A stretch of 30,584 bases of DNA, taken from positions 1 through 30,584 of the forward strand of contig CAYNST010000034.1 of NCBI GenBank assembly GCA_964399955.1. The letters run 5' to 3'. The position numbers and the translations under genes were made by a program. Shown piece by piece: positions 1 to 7,001 of this stretch. The notes under the pieces are model-generated. The model was not told the DNA's origin. It saw nothing but the letters and a program-made list of their open reading frames with translations, and searched no databases. Each line of letters opens with the position of its first letter. The stretch's first letter is position 1. This DNA comes from CAYNST01 sp964399955. Lineage in GTDB: Bacteria; Pseudomonadota; Gammaproteobacteria; Pseudomonadales; Cellvibrionaceae.

Positions 1-461
1 GCAAGGTCTGTTTTATTGATAATCAGCAGGTCGGATTTGGTGATGCCGGGGCCGCCCTTGCGCGGAATTTTATCGCCGGCGGCAACGTCGATGACGTAAA
101 GCGTCAGATCGGACAGTTCCGGGCTGAAGGTTGCCGCCAGGTTGTCGCCGCCGCTCTCAATCAAGATGACGTCCAGATTGGGAAACAACTCCTGCAGATG
201 CGCCACCGCGGATAAATTCATGGAGGCGTCTTCGCGGATGGCGGTGTGCGGGCAGCCGCCGGTTTCCACCCCCATTATGCGCTCGGCGGGCAGCACGTCG
301 TGGCGCAACAGAAATTCGGCGTCTTCGCGGGTGTAGATATCGTTGGTGATGGCGGCGATGTCGTAGTGGTCTTTCAAGCGCTCACACAAACATTTGACCA
401 GGGCCGTTTTACCGGAGCCCACCGGGCCGCCAATTCCAAGTCGCAGTGCGGGTTTTTTCAT
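1..461 (-). CDS. ureG: Urease accessory GTPase UreG (partial, C-terminus outside window)
   Basis: UreG is the SIMIBI-class GTPase that powers nickel delivery to apo-urease, working with UreD/UreF and receiving nickel from UreE in the cytoplasm. The reading frame starts at an ATG at 461, preceded by an AAGAAGG ribosome site, and runs off the window after about 153 codons; the family is usually about 205 residues, so roughly the last quarter is missing. Visible motifs are the P-loop GGPVGSGKT (residues 11-19), a conserved NDIYTREDA stretch, the VETGGCPHTAIREDAS block with the Cys-Pro-His nickel site, ESGGDNLAATFSPEL, and the NKTDL guanine-specificity motif right at the window edge. It lies 41 bases after ureF and is the last gene of the operon that can be seen. 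The identification is secure. Confidence 0.97.
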   Translation of the reverse strand, partial: MKKPALRLGIGGPVGSGKTALVKCLCERLKDHYDIAAITNDIYTREDAEFLLRHDVLPAERIMGVETGGCPHTAIREDASMNLSAVAHLQELFPNLDVILIESGGDNLAATFSPELSDLTLYVIDVAAGDKIPRKGGPGITKSDLLIINKTDL

Positions 462-502
462 AACGTGCCCTTCTTAAAGGTAGATAGACAAAATTGATCG
501 GA

Positions 503-1180
503 TCAAGAACGGAATAAGCGCGAGTATTGCCGCTCGTGCTGGGCGGATGCCATGGCCAGGCCCGGCAGGCTCAGGCCCAGCTCATCATCCTGCAGCTGCA
601 AAGCACGTTCGCACACGGGCGCAATTCCCGGGATTAATTGCAGCAACAGTTTTTGTGCCTGGGTCTGCCCCAGGGGTACCAGTTTGGTGGCGGCGGCCAC
701 TTGGTTTTCCAGCCAGCTGTAGGCAAAGGTGAGCAGTGCGTCCTGCTGCGGCACCTGCCAGTGGTTGCAGGCGCGGGCAAACTGGGTGACGTAGCTGGCT
801 TTGCCGATGTGCAGTGCGGTTTCGCCTTCAAGCTGCAAATCATTGAGCAATCGGCCCAGCGCCAGCCCCAGTTGCTCGTCCTCCAGCAGCAGCTCGCGGG
901 TTTCCCTACAGGCGCGCAGCAGATCGTTCCACTGCTGCAGCTCGGCCGTATCCTGCCGGGCCCAGGCGTGCATGCAGCGCGCCAACACTGGCAGGTCCAG
1001 ATGGCCAAGACCGGTCTGCAGCAAGGCCGTGAGCCAGTTGGCCAGGTCGTCGGTATTGCGTGACTGGGTTTTCAGCCAGCCGCTGTCCACCGCCCACTCC
1101 AGCCCCTGCGAGTAGGCGTAGGCGCCCACCGGCAGTGCGGGGCTGGCCAGGTGCAGCAGATGCAGCAGCGTTGGCGTCAT
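503..1180 (-). CDS. ureF: Urease accessory protein UreF
   Basis: UreF is the cytoplasmic helical protein that joins UreD and UreG in the urease activation complex and gates GTP-dependent nickel transfer. The frame is open further upstream, but the start is placed at the ATG at 1180, giving 225 residues, the usual family length. That ATG overlaps the ureE stop as ATGA, a typical translationally coupled junction. The first residues then read as the family N-terminus, with SPALPVGAYAYSQGLE at residues 13-28. The sequence YSWLENQVAAATKLVPLGQ and the C-terminal ASAQHERQYSRLFRS are also characteristic; the conserved C-terminal tail is known to contact UreD. The upstream extension is proline/arginine-rich and is simply the other frame of the ureE tail. 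Confidence 0.96.
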   Translation of the reverse strand: MTPTLLHLLHLASPALPVGAYAYSQGLEWAVDSGWLKTQSRNTDDLANWLTALLQTGLGHLDLPVLARCMHAWARQDTAELQQWNDLLRACRETRELLLEDEQLGLALGRLLNDLQLEGETALHIGKASYVTQFARACNHWQVPQQDALLTFAYSWLENQVAAATKLVPLGQTQAQKLLLQLIPGIAPVCERALQLQDDELGLSLPGLAMASAQHERQYSRLFRS

Positions 1181-1686
1181 GAAGGGTGGTGCGGCGGGTG
1201 CCCTAAGTTCTGGGCGTGATTGGGCGAATGGTCGTGGGCGTGGCTGTGCCCATGTTTGTGACCGTGGTAGGCGCCGTTTTCCGGGTTGAAGGGCTGCTGC
1301 AGGCACTCAACTGTCAAGCCCAGCCCGCGCACCATGTCGTCCAGCACGTGGTCGTGCTGATAGCGCAAAAAGCCCACGCCAATCTGCAGCGGCACGTGGC
1401 GGTTGCCCAGGTGGTAGGCGGCGCGGGTGAGGGTCAGCGGATCTGTGCTTTGCACCTGACTGACGGTTTCCGGCGCGGCGGTGACCAGTACCAGTGTGCC
1501 GTCGCTGCAGCGCAGCCGGTCGCCGTCGGCCAGTACGGTGCCGCGTTCAATAAACCAGCCCAATGGCTGCCCGCAGCGGGTGGTGGTTTTGTGGCGGCTT
1601 TTTTGCCGTTCTTCAAAGGTGAGCTCGGCTTCCAGTGCGGGGGCTGCGCTGCCGTCCGCCGGTGCAATTTCATACGCTTCCAACAT
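1177..1686 (-). CDS. ureE: Urease nickel metallochaperone UreE with His-rich tail
   Basis: UreE binds nickel and hands it to UreG during urease maturation. The start at 1686 follows an AAGGA ribosome site and gives 169 residues. A longer open frame upstream is the antisense-like shadow of ureC and is not used. The N-terminal peptide-binding domain covers about residues 1-75. The metal-binding domain follows, with YHLGNRHVPLQI (residues 91-102, H97 being the conserved interfacial nickel ligand) and RYQHDHVLDDM. The last 29 residues (141-169) hold 11 histidines, several in His-X-His alternation, like the nickel-storing tail of Klebsiella UreE. The stop overlaps the ureF start by two bases. Confidence 0.96.
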   Translation of the reverse strand: MLEAYEIAPADGSAAPALEAELTFEERQKSRHKTTTRCGQPLGWFIERGTVLADGDRLRCSDGTLVLVTAAPETVSQVQSTDPLTLTRAAYHLGNRHVPLQIGVGFLRYQHDHVLDDMVRGLGLTVECLQQPFNPENGAYHGHKHGHSHAHDHSPNHAQNLGHPPHHPS

Positions 1687-1727
1687 GGTTTTATTATCCT
1701 TGGGTTTCAAAGTGACCGGGCCTGCGC

Positions 1728-3428
1728 TCAAAACAGAAAGTAGCGCTGCGCCATGGGCAGTATTTTGGCCGGCTCGCAGGTGAGCAGTACGCCGTCGGCG
1801 CGCACCTCGTAGGTTTGCGGGTCCACCTCCATCACCGGCTGATAGTGGTTGTGGATCATATGCGACTTCTGCACCGAGCGGCACTGTTTGACCGCTACCA
1901 GCCGCCGCTGCAACTCCAGGCTGCCGGCCACACCTGCGGCCTGTGCCGCCGCGCTGACAAAGGTAACCGAGGTAGCCTGCAGTGCCCGCCCGTAAGCACC
2001 AAACATGGTGCGGTAGTGTACCGGCTGGGGCGTGGGGATGGAGGCGTTGGGGTCGCCCATGGGGGCGGCGGCGATCATGCCGCCCTTGATGATCAGTGAC
2101 GGCTTGACGCCAAAAAACGCCGGCCGCCAGAGTACCAGGTCCGCGAGTTTGCCCACCTCCACCGAGCCCACTTCGTGGGCAATGCCGTGGGCGATGGCGG
2201 GGTTGATGGTGTATTTGGCGATGTAGCGTTTGAGGCGAAAGTTGTCTGCCCGGCCGTCTTCCCCCAGCGCACCGCGCTGCACCTTCATTTTGTGGGCGGT
2301 CTGCCAGGTGCGACAAATGACCTCTCCCACCCGGCCCATGGCCTGACTGTCCGAGGAGATCATGGAGAAGGCACCCAGGTCGTGCAGTATGTCCTCGGCG
2401 GCGATGGTCTCTTTGCGGATGCGGGAGTCGGCAAAAGCCACATCTTCCGGAATGTTCGGGTCCAGATGGTGGCAGACCATCAACATGTCCAGGTGTTCGT
2501 CCACGGTGTTCACGGTGAAGGGCCGGGTGGGGTTGGTGGAGGACGGCAGCACGTTGGGAAGGCCGCAGGCCTTGATGATGTCCGGCGCGTGGCCGCCTCC
2601 GGCACCTTCGGTGTGGTAGGTGTGAATGGTGCGGCCTTTGAACGCGGCGATGGTGTCTTCCACAAAGCCGGATTCATTGAGGGTGTCGGTGTGGATGGCC
2701 ACCTGCACATCGTAGGCTTCGGCCACGTTCAGGCAGTTGTCGATGGAGGCGGGCGTGGTGCCCCAGTCCTCGTGCAGCTTCAGGCCGCAGGCACCGGCTT
2801 CCAATTGCTCATTCAGCCCGGCGGGCAGACTGGCGTTGCCCTTGCCCAGAAACCCCAGGTTCATGGGGAGGCCCTCGGCGGCCTGCAGCATCTTACTGAT
2901 GTGCCAGGGGCCGGGTGTGCAGGTGGTGGCGTTGGTGCCGGTGGCGGGCCCGGTGCCGCCACCCAGCATGGTGGTTACGCCGCTCATCAGCGCCTCTTCT
3001 ATTTGCTGCGGGCAAATGAAATGGATGTGGGCGTCGATGCCGCCGGCGGTGAGGATCTGCCCCTCCCCGGCAATTACTTCTGTACCCGGGCCAATCACAA
3101 TATCCACCCCCGGCTGAATATCCGGGTTGCCGGCTTTGCCGATGCCGCTGATGCGACCGTTTTTGATGGCCACATCGGCCTTGACGATACCCCAATGGTC
3201 CAGGATCAAGGCATTGGTAATGACCGTGTCCGCCGTCTCCGCGCTTACGCACTGGCTCTGGCCCATGCCGTCGCGAATAACCTTGCCGCCGCCAAACTTC
3301 ACCTCTTCACCGTAAACGGTGAAGTCCTTTTCCACTTCCAGCCACAGCTCGGTATCCGCCAGGCGCACGCGGTCGCCCACGGTGGGGCCAAACATGTCGG
3401 CGTAGGCGCGCCGGTCAATTCTGCTCAT
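1728..3428 (-). CDS. ureC: Urease alpha (catalytic) subunit UreC
   Basis: UreC is the catalytic subunit of urease (EC 3.5.1.5), which hydrolyses urea to ammonia and carbamate at a dinuclear nickel centre. Starting at 3428 the protein is 566 residues, and the active-site residues fall exactly at the standard Klebsiella numbering: H134 and H136 (AHIH), K217 (the lysine that is carbamylated, in CGLKLHEDWG), H246 (IHTDT), H272, the mobile-flap pair C319-H320 (MVCHHLDP), and D360 (SSDSQAMGR). All key residues are present, so an active enzyme is expected. The start codon shares one base with the ureB stop (TGATG). An upstream in-frame extension of nine residues lies inside ureB and was rejected. 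Confidence 0.99.
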   Translation of the reverse strand: MSRIDRRAYADMFGPTVGDRVRLADTELWLEVEKDFTVYGEEVKFGGGKVIRDGMGQSQCVSAETADTVITNALILDHWGIVKADVAIKNGRISGIGKAGNPDIQPGVDIVIGPGTEVIAGEGQILTAGGIDAHIHFICPQQIEEALMSGVTTMLGGGTGPATGTNATTCTPGPWHISKMLQAAEGLPMNLGFLGKGNASLPAGLNEQLEAGACGLKLHEDWGTTPASIDNCLNVAEAYDVQVAIHTDTLNESGFVEDTIAAFKGRTIHTYHTEGAGGGHAPDIIKACGLPNVLPSSTNPTRPFTVNTVDEHLDMLMVCHHLDPNIPEDVAFADSRIRKETIAAEDILHDLGAFSMISSDSQAMGRVGEVICRTWQTAHKMKVQRGALGEDGRADNFRLKRYIAKYTINPAIAHGIAHEVGSVEVGKLADLVLWRPAFFGVKPSLIIKGGMIAAAPMGDPNASIPTPQPVHYRTMFGAYGRALQATSVTFVSAAAQAAGVAGSLELQRRLVAVKQCRSVQKSHMIHNHYQPVMEVDPQTYEVRADGVLLTCEPAKILPMAQRYFLF

Positions 3429-3733
3429 CAGAGATCCCCCATCACTTCGCCGCAAAAGCCATACACGCGTTTCAGGCCGGCAAGCTCAACCAGCTCCACC
3501 TCGCGCTCCTGACCGGGTTCAAAGCGTACCGCCGTGCCGGCGGCTATGTTCAAGCGGTAGCCGCGCGCCTTTTGCCGGTCAAACTGCAAAGCGGCGTTGG
3601 TCTCGTAGAAGTGGTAGTGGGAGCCCACCTGAATGGGCCGGTCGCCGCTGTTGGCTACGGTGATAGTGACCGTGGCTCGGCCTTGATTGAGGTCTATAAA
3701 CCCCTCCTGGAGTTGGTATTCACCGGGGATCAT
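3428..3733 (-). CDS. ureB: Urease beta subunit UreB
   Basis: UreB is the small structural beta subunit of the (UreABC)3 urease complex. The 101-residue protein has the usual bacterial length and carries the family signature: MIPGE at the start, then TVTITVANSGDRPIQVGSHYHFYETN (split here as TVTITVANSGDRP and IQVGSHYHFYETN), then a GYRLNIAAGTAVRFEPG block, and YGFCGEV near the end. It is a separate gene, not fused to ureA as in Helicobacter. It overlaps ureC by one base, and 57 bases separate it from the upstream ureA, in keeping with one operon. Confidence 0.98.
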   Translation of the reverse strand: MIPGEYQLQEGFIDLNQGRATVTITVANSGDRPIQVGSHYHFYETNAALQFDRQKARGYRLNIAAGTAVRFEPGQEREVELVELAGLKRVYGFCGEVMGDL

Positions 3734-3790
3734 GCGCGCTCCTGGGTCAGAGAAAGTCTTGAGTGGGCGATTATGGCCGGTTGGCCCGTG

Positions 3791-4093
3791 TCAAACGATG
3801 GGATCGTGCACGGTGACCAACTTGGTGCCGTCCGGGAAGGTGGCTTCCACTTGCACCTCGTGGATCATCTCGGCGATGCCTTCCATCACCTCGTCGGCGG
3901 TGAGTATGGTGCGACCGTAGCTCATTAGCTCTGCCACGGTTTTGCCGTCGCGGGCGCCTTCCATGATGGCGGCACTGATCAGGGCGATGGCTTCCGGGTA
4001 GTTGAGCTTCACTCCCCGGGCCTTGCGGCGCTCGGCCAGCAAAGCGGCGGTGAACAACAGCAGCTTGTCTTTTTCCCGTGGGCTGAGATCCAT
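3791..4093 (-). CDS. ureA: Urease gamma subunit UreA
   Basis: UreA is the gamma structural subunit of urease. With the start at 4093 the protein is 100 residues, the standard length, and begins MDLSPREKDKLLLFTAALLAE as expected for the family. Further motifs are RKARGVKLNYPEAIALI, the conserved VAELMSYG, MIHEVQVEATFPDGTKLVTVH and the C-terminal DPI. The open frame continues 17 codons upstream, but that part does not match UreA and lies in the 54-base gap after ureD. It is the first structural gene of the operon and lies directly after the accessory gene ureD. Confidence 0.98.
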   Translation of the reverse strand: MDLSPREKDKLLLFTAALLAERRKARGVKLNYPEAIALISAAIMEGARDGKTVAELMSYGRTILTADEVMEGIAEMIHEVQVEATFPDGTKLVTVHDPIV

Positions 4094-4147
4094 GCTGAAC
4101 GTCCTCGAAGTTTTACGGATTTGCCCCTGTGTGTTGGGCTTCAAATA

Positions 4148-5002
4148 TCAGGTATTCCAGATGCGCGGTCGCACGGCCTGTTTTTGCACCATAACAGGGC
4201 GAAGCGCCTGCCATATCAGTTCAAAGCCGCGCCGACATTGTGCAGCAGAGGGGCCGAGGTAGCGCGCCAGGAACAGGTCGTCTTTCTGGCTCAAGCCCCA
4301 GTGGTGTTCATCGCCAAGCGCGCTGAGTTGTTGCAACAGGTCGTCCACCAGCGCCCGGTCCAACTGCACGGTAGCCAGAAATGTGCCACTGGTAAGATTG
4401 CCCGCCAGGCCCCAGGGGGCGTGCAAAAAAGCAGCACCGCCCTCAAATAGGTTGCGCTCCAGAAACAACAGCCGCCCATCCCGCCAAAGCTCCAGCTTTT
4501 GCTCGCAGCGGCCGGACTCAAAACCTTCACCGCAGGCGCGCCTGCCCAGCGCTATGATATCCCAGGCACAAACCCGGGCGCTGGGCGCCAGGTTGATGCG
4601 CGTATACAACAGGCCGTTGGCACCTTCAAAAACAATGGTCTCCTGCGGCAGCCACTCCAGCACGGCGTCTTCGGCCAGGCTCAGCTCTACCTTTTGAACC
4701 TGATTTTCCACTGCCCGTGCGGTGGCGTAAATCTTACCGGCGGATGGCGTGGTGATGAGGCTGCGGCCGCCGCTGTGCATTTGCACCTTGATCTGCAGTT
4801 CGTCGCCCAGAACCAGGCCGCCAGGCGGGTGCAACAGATAGACATGGGCGCAGCCGTCCGCTTCGGGGTAGAAGGGCCGTTGCACGCGCAATGGCCCAAA
4901 ATGGTTGTTTTCCAGCAGTCGGCTCCTGCCTGAGCGCAGCCCAACCGCCAACGAAAGATGCGCCAACCACTGCCGAACAGCGGGTGTACGCGTATCAGCC
5001 AT
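4148..5002 (-). CDS. ureD: Urease accessory protein UreD (UreH)
   Basis: UreD is the scaffold that binds apo-urease directly and recruits UreF and UreG for nickel insertion. The protein is 284 residues from the chosen ATG at 5002. Conserved blocks are HPPGGLVLGD (58-67), TTPSAGKIY (84-92) and EWLPQETIVFEGA (116-128), with RYLG near residue 247. The start is the least certain point: in-frame starts also exist at 5041 (ATG) and 5053 (TTG), and none of the three has a clear ribosome site. The 5002 start was chosen because the family usually begins only about 20 residues before the first conserved block. It is the first gene of the urease operon and is divergent from ubiK. Confidence 0.94.
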   Translation of the reverse strand: MADTRTPAVRQWLAHLSLAVGLRSGRSRLLENNHFGPLRVQRPFYPEADGCAHVYLLHPPGGLVLGDELQIKVQMHSGGRSLITTPSAGKIYATARAVENQVQKVELSLAEDAVLEWLPQETIVFEGANGLLYTRINLAPSARVCAWDIIALGRRACGEGFESGRCEQKLELWRDGRLLFLERNLFEGGAAFLHAPWGLAGNLTSGTFLATVQLDRALVDDLLQQLSALGDEHHWGLSQKDDLFLARYLGPSAAQCRRGFELIWQALRPVMVQKQAVRPRIWNT

Positions 5003-5036
5003 TGACACGGAGCGCCGTGGCGCTGTGCAAACCGTA

Positions 5037-5066
5037 TTCATACGCAGTGCCAAGCTCTGCTACAGT
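5037..5066 (+). promoter_or_regulatory. Possible sigma70 promoter for ubiK
   Basis: TTCATA (5037-5042) and TACAGT (5061-5066) are separated by 18 bases and lie about 90 bases before the ubiK ATG. Both hexamers are only partial matches to TTGACA/TATAAT. The spacing and position in the ureD-ubiK divergent region make it the best candidate I can see, but it is weak. It would overlap the alternative upstream ureD starts. Confidence 0.3.
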
Positions 5067-5154
5067 GAACGCCAGGCACGGAACTTCTGCGGAAGTTAAC
5101 CCAGCCGCGCGCCCAGTACAACCGATCAGCAAGTACCGTTTGGAGGATCGCACC

Positions 5155-5445
5155 ATGATCAATACATTCACCAAAAAATTGTTTGAAGACATCAACGAGG
5201 CGGTTAGCGGCGCGGCCAACGCCGGCCTGTCGCAACCGCAGCTCAAGCAGATGCTGGAAGGCGCACTGCGCAAGGCCCAACTGGTAACGCGCGAGGAATT
5301 TGACGCGCAGCAGGCGGTATTGCTGCGCACCCGCGAAAAGGTCGAGCAACTGGAGCGCCAGGTAAGCGCACTGGAAGCCAGGCTGAAGGGCGAGGAACCG
5401 CAGGCAAACCTGGATGCGGAATCGCGCGCCAACTGGGAGATGTAA
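5155..5445 (+). CDS. ubiK: Ubiquinone biosynthesis accessory factor UbiK (BMFP/YqiC family)
   Basis: UbiK helps organise aerobic ubiquinone synthesis together with UbiJ and is a membrane-associated coiled-coil protein. The 96-residue product starts at an ATG preceded by GGAGG (5142-5146) with an 8-base spacer. The N-terminal part (INTFTKKLFEDINEAV) is an amphipathic helix, and residues about 46-80 form the conserved coiled coil containing the REEFD motif and LRTREKVEQLERQVSALEARL heptads. The family tail after that is variable. The open frame extends further upstream but the extension runs through the divergent promoter region. Its stop lies only 9 bases from the oppositely oriented chpC stop. 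Confidence 0.92.
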   Translation: MINTFTKKLFEDINEAVSGAANAGLSQPQLKQMLEGALRKAQLVTREEFDAQQAVLLRTREKVEQLERQVSALEARLKGEEPQANLDAESRANWEM

Positions 5446-5454
5446 ACCCTGGCG

Positions 5455-5949
5455 TCAAAGCCTGCGTGTGGCCTTATAGGCGCAGTAGGCTTTTTCCAGG
5501 CCCGCCAGATCGGGGATAACCAGCTCTTCCACGCCGACGCGCACATGAAACAACTCGTAAATTTGTGTACCGTTGTTAAAGCCCAGAATGTCTTCCTGAC
5601 TGACATCAATGGCTTTGGCGATGCCCTGGGTGGGAATGGCAATGAAGGGTACATCCTCATTGACACCGGTATTATTGAACACAGCGATCCGGCCGTTGGG
5701 GTTGATGCCCGCCACCGAGCCGCCGTTGAGTTTTTCAAAACTGAGTAGCGGTACGCGACCGTTGCGCCAGCTGTAAAAGCCCAAGAACCAGTCCGGGCCG
5801 CTGTTGTCGGGGAAGATGGGCGCCACCATGGCCATCTCTGCTATGGCCACGGTGGGCACGATGAGCGTTTGCGCCTTGATCGGGATCATCGTGCAGTTCA
5901 GGCTCTCACCCTGCACAAGCGCGTTATTGCTGTCTGCCTGTTTGCTCAT
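5455..5949 (-). CDS. chpC: CheW-like adaptor ChpC of the Pil-Chp system
   Basis: This is a CheW-domain coupling protein, the second of two in the locus (the other is PilI). CheW proteins bridge a chemoreceptor and its histidine kinase; ChpC in Pseudomonas is proposed to connect additional receptors to ChpA. The ATG at 5949 gives 164 residues. The CheW fold is recognisable from the NCTMIPIKAQTLIVPTVAIAEM strand region (read as two pieces), WRNGRVPLLSFEKLNG, RIAVFNNTG and the C-terminal VIPDLAGLEKA. The frame remains open upstream into the chpB-chpC gap, but that part overlaps chpB and lacks CheW similarity. It is the last gene of the operon, 65 bases after chpB. Confidence 0.87.
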   Translation of the reverse strand: MSKQADSNNALVQGESLNCTMIPIKAQTLIVPTVAIAEMAMVAPIFPDNSGPDWFLGFYSWRNGRVPLLSFEKLNGGSVAGINPNGRIAVFNNTGVNEDVPFIAIPTQGIAKAIDVSQEDILGFNNGTQIYELFHVRVGVEELVIPDLAGLEKAYCAYKATRRL

Positions 5950-6014
5950 AAACCTACTCTGATCGTTTGCGTTGTAAGCCCCGTTAACGCGAGGCGCATC
6001 AATACAGGCTGGTG

Positions 6015-6992
6015 CTAGCCCGGTCTTAGGTGCGGCTGCTGCTTGGCCAAGGCCAGCCTGTGGTGCAGCCGCACCAATTGCCGGGCAAGCTCTGAAGGCT
6101 CTGCGGCAAAGTCTGCGCAACCGCGCGCCTGTACGCTGACCGGCATGGAGTCTACCGTGCAACTTTCGGCGGACTGAACCCATACCCTGCCGCCCAGCTT
6201 GTGCAGCAAGGAGCAACTTTTGGCGCCATCATCACCCATACCGGAAAAAATAATGGCACCGCCCCGCGCGCCATAGATGCGCGCCACTTTGGCCACCACC
6301 TGGTCGATGCAGGGGCGAAACCGGCTGCACCAGGCGGTCCCATTGGGGGAGATTACGCCGCTGTCGCTCAGCTCAATTTGCTCCACCGGCGCCACCAGGT
6401 ACACCGTCTGCTCCCGCACCACGCGCGCAACATCCGTGTGCTCCACCGGCCAGGGGCTTTGTTTGGCCATAACCCGCTGCAGGTTGGCCATGCCGCGCTG
6501 GTCCATGTGCTGCACGTACAGAAACGCAACGCCGGGAAGGACGGCGGGCAAGGCCTTTAAAAACTGCACCACCGCTTCCGGCCCACCGGTGGATGCGCCC
6601 AATACCCAAACCCACTCGGCGCGGCGTCTGGGCGTCTGACCAATGACGGCCGGCAGCTCGCGCACCAACTGCTTGAGCTTGGCGGCCAGGCGGCGTTCTC
6701 GGCTCAGCCGCCAGGCCTCCATTGACAAGTCGTCCAACTCCTCGGGAGCTTCCTCGTCAAAGATGACCGGTACATCCCGCTCGTCGAGCTGGTCAATCAC
6801 GGCTTGAACCGACGGCTCCTGCAGATCCAGGTTGACCAGCCAGCAGTCTGCCTCGGGCAACACCTCCGGCGCCGGCTGGCTCAGCAAATAGGCCGCCGCC
6901 AGTTCACAGCCTGCGCCCTTGACCAGGCGTGTCAGGTCCTCCCACTGCTGCAGGCTGGCGGCCAACACTCCGACTCTTGGCCCGAGCGTCAT
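6015..6992 (-). CDS. chpB: Chemoreceptor methylesterase ChpB (CheB family)
   Basis: ChpB removes methyl groups from receptor glutamates, opposing PilK, to reset PilJ signalling. The 325-residue protein carries the CheB catalytic domain from about residue 125: the nucleophile S134 in GASTGGPEA, H162 in YVQHM and D255 in SGMGDDGAKS, matching the Ser-His-Asp triad of CheB. Residues 1-90 occupy the place of the CheB receiver domain, but I cannot find the paired acidic residues after strand 1 (the sequence is GVLAASLQQ), so phospho-regulation in the usual way is doubtful. The gene begins 9 bases after the chpA stop, indicating coupled expression. Confidence 0.94.
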   Translation of the reverse strand: MTLGPRVGVLAASLQQWEDLTRLVKGAGCELAAAYLLSQPAPEVLPEADCWLVNLDLQEPSVQAVIDQLDERDVPVIFDEEAPEELDDLSMEAWRLSRERRLAAKLKQLVRELPAVIGQTPRRRAEWVWVLGASTGGPEAVVQFLKALPAVLPGVAFLYVQHMDQRGMANLQRVMAKQSPWPVEHTDVARVVREQTVYLVAPVEQIELSDSGVISPNGTAWCSRFRPCIDQVVAKVARIYGARGGAIIFSGMGDDGAKSCSLLHKLGGRVWVQSAESCTVDSMPVSVQARGCADFAAEPSELARQLVRLHHRLALAKQQPHLRPG

Positions 6993-7001
6993 AGCCCGGC
7001 A

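Noticed and set aside
2175..3512. A 445-codon open frame on the plus strand opposite ureC
   Set aside because: Antisense to ureC, whose active-site residues are all in place. The translation is Gly/Val/His-rich without any family motif.
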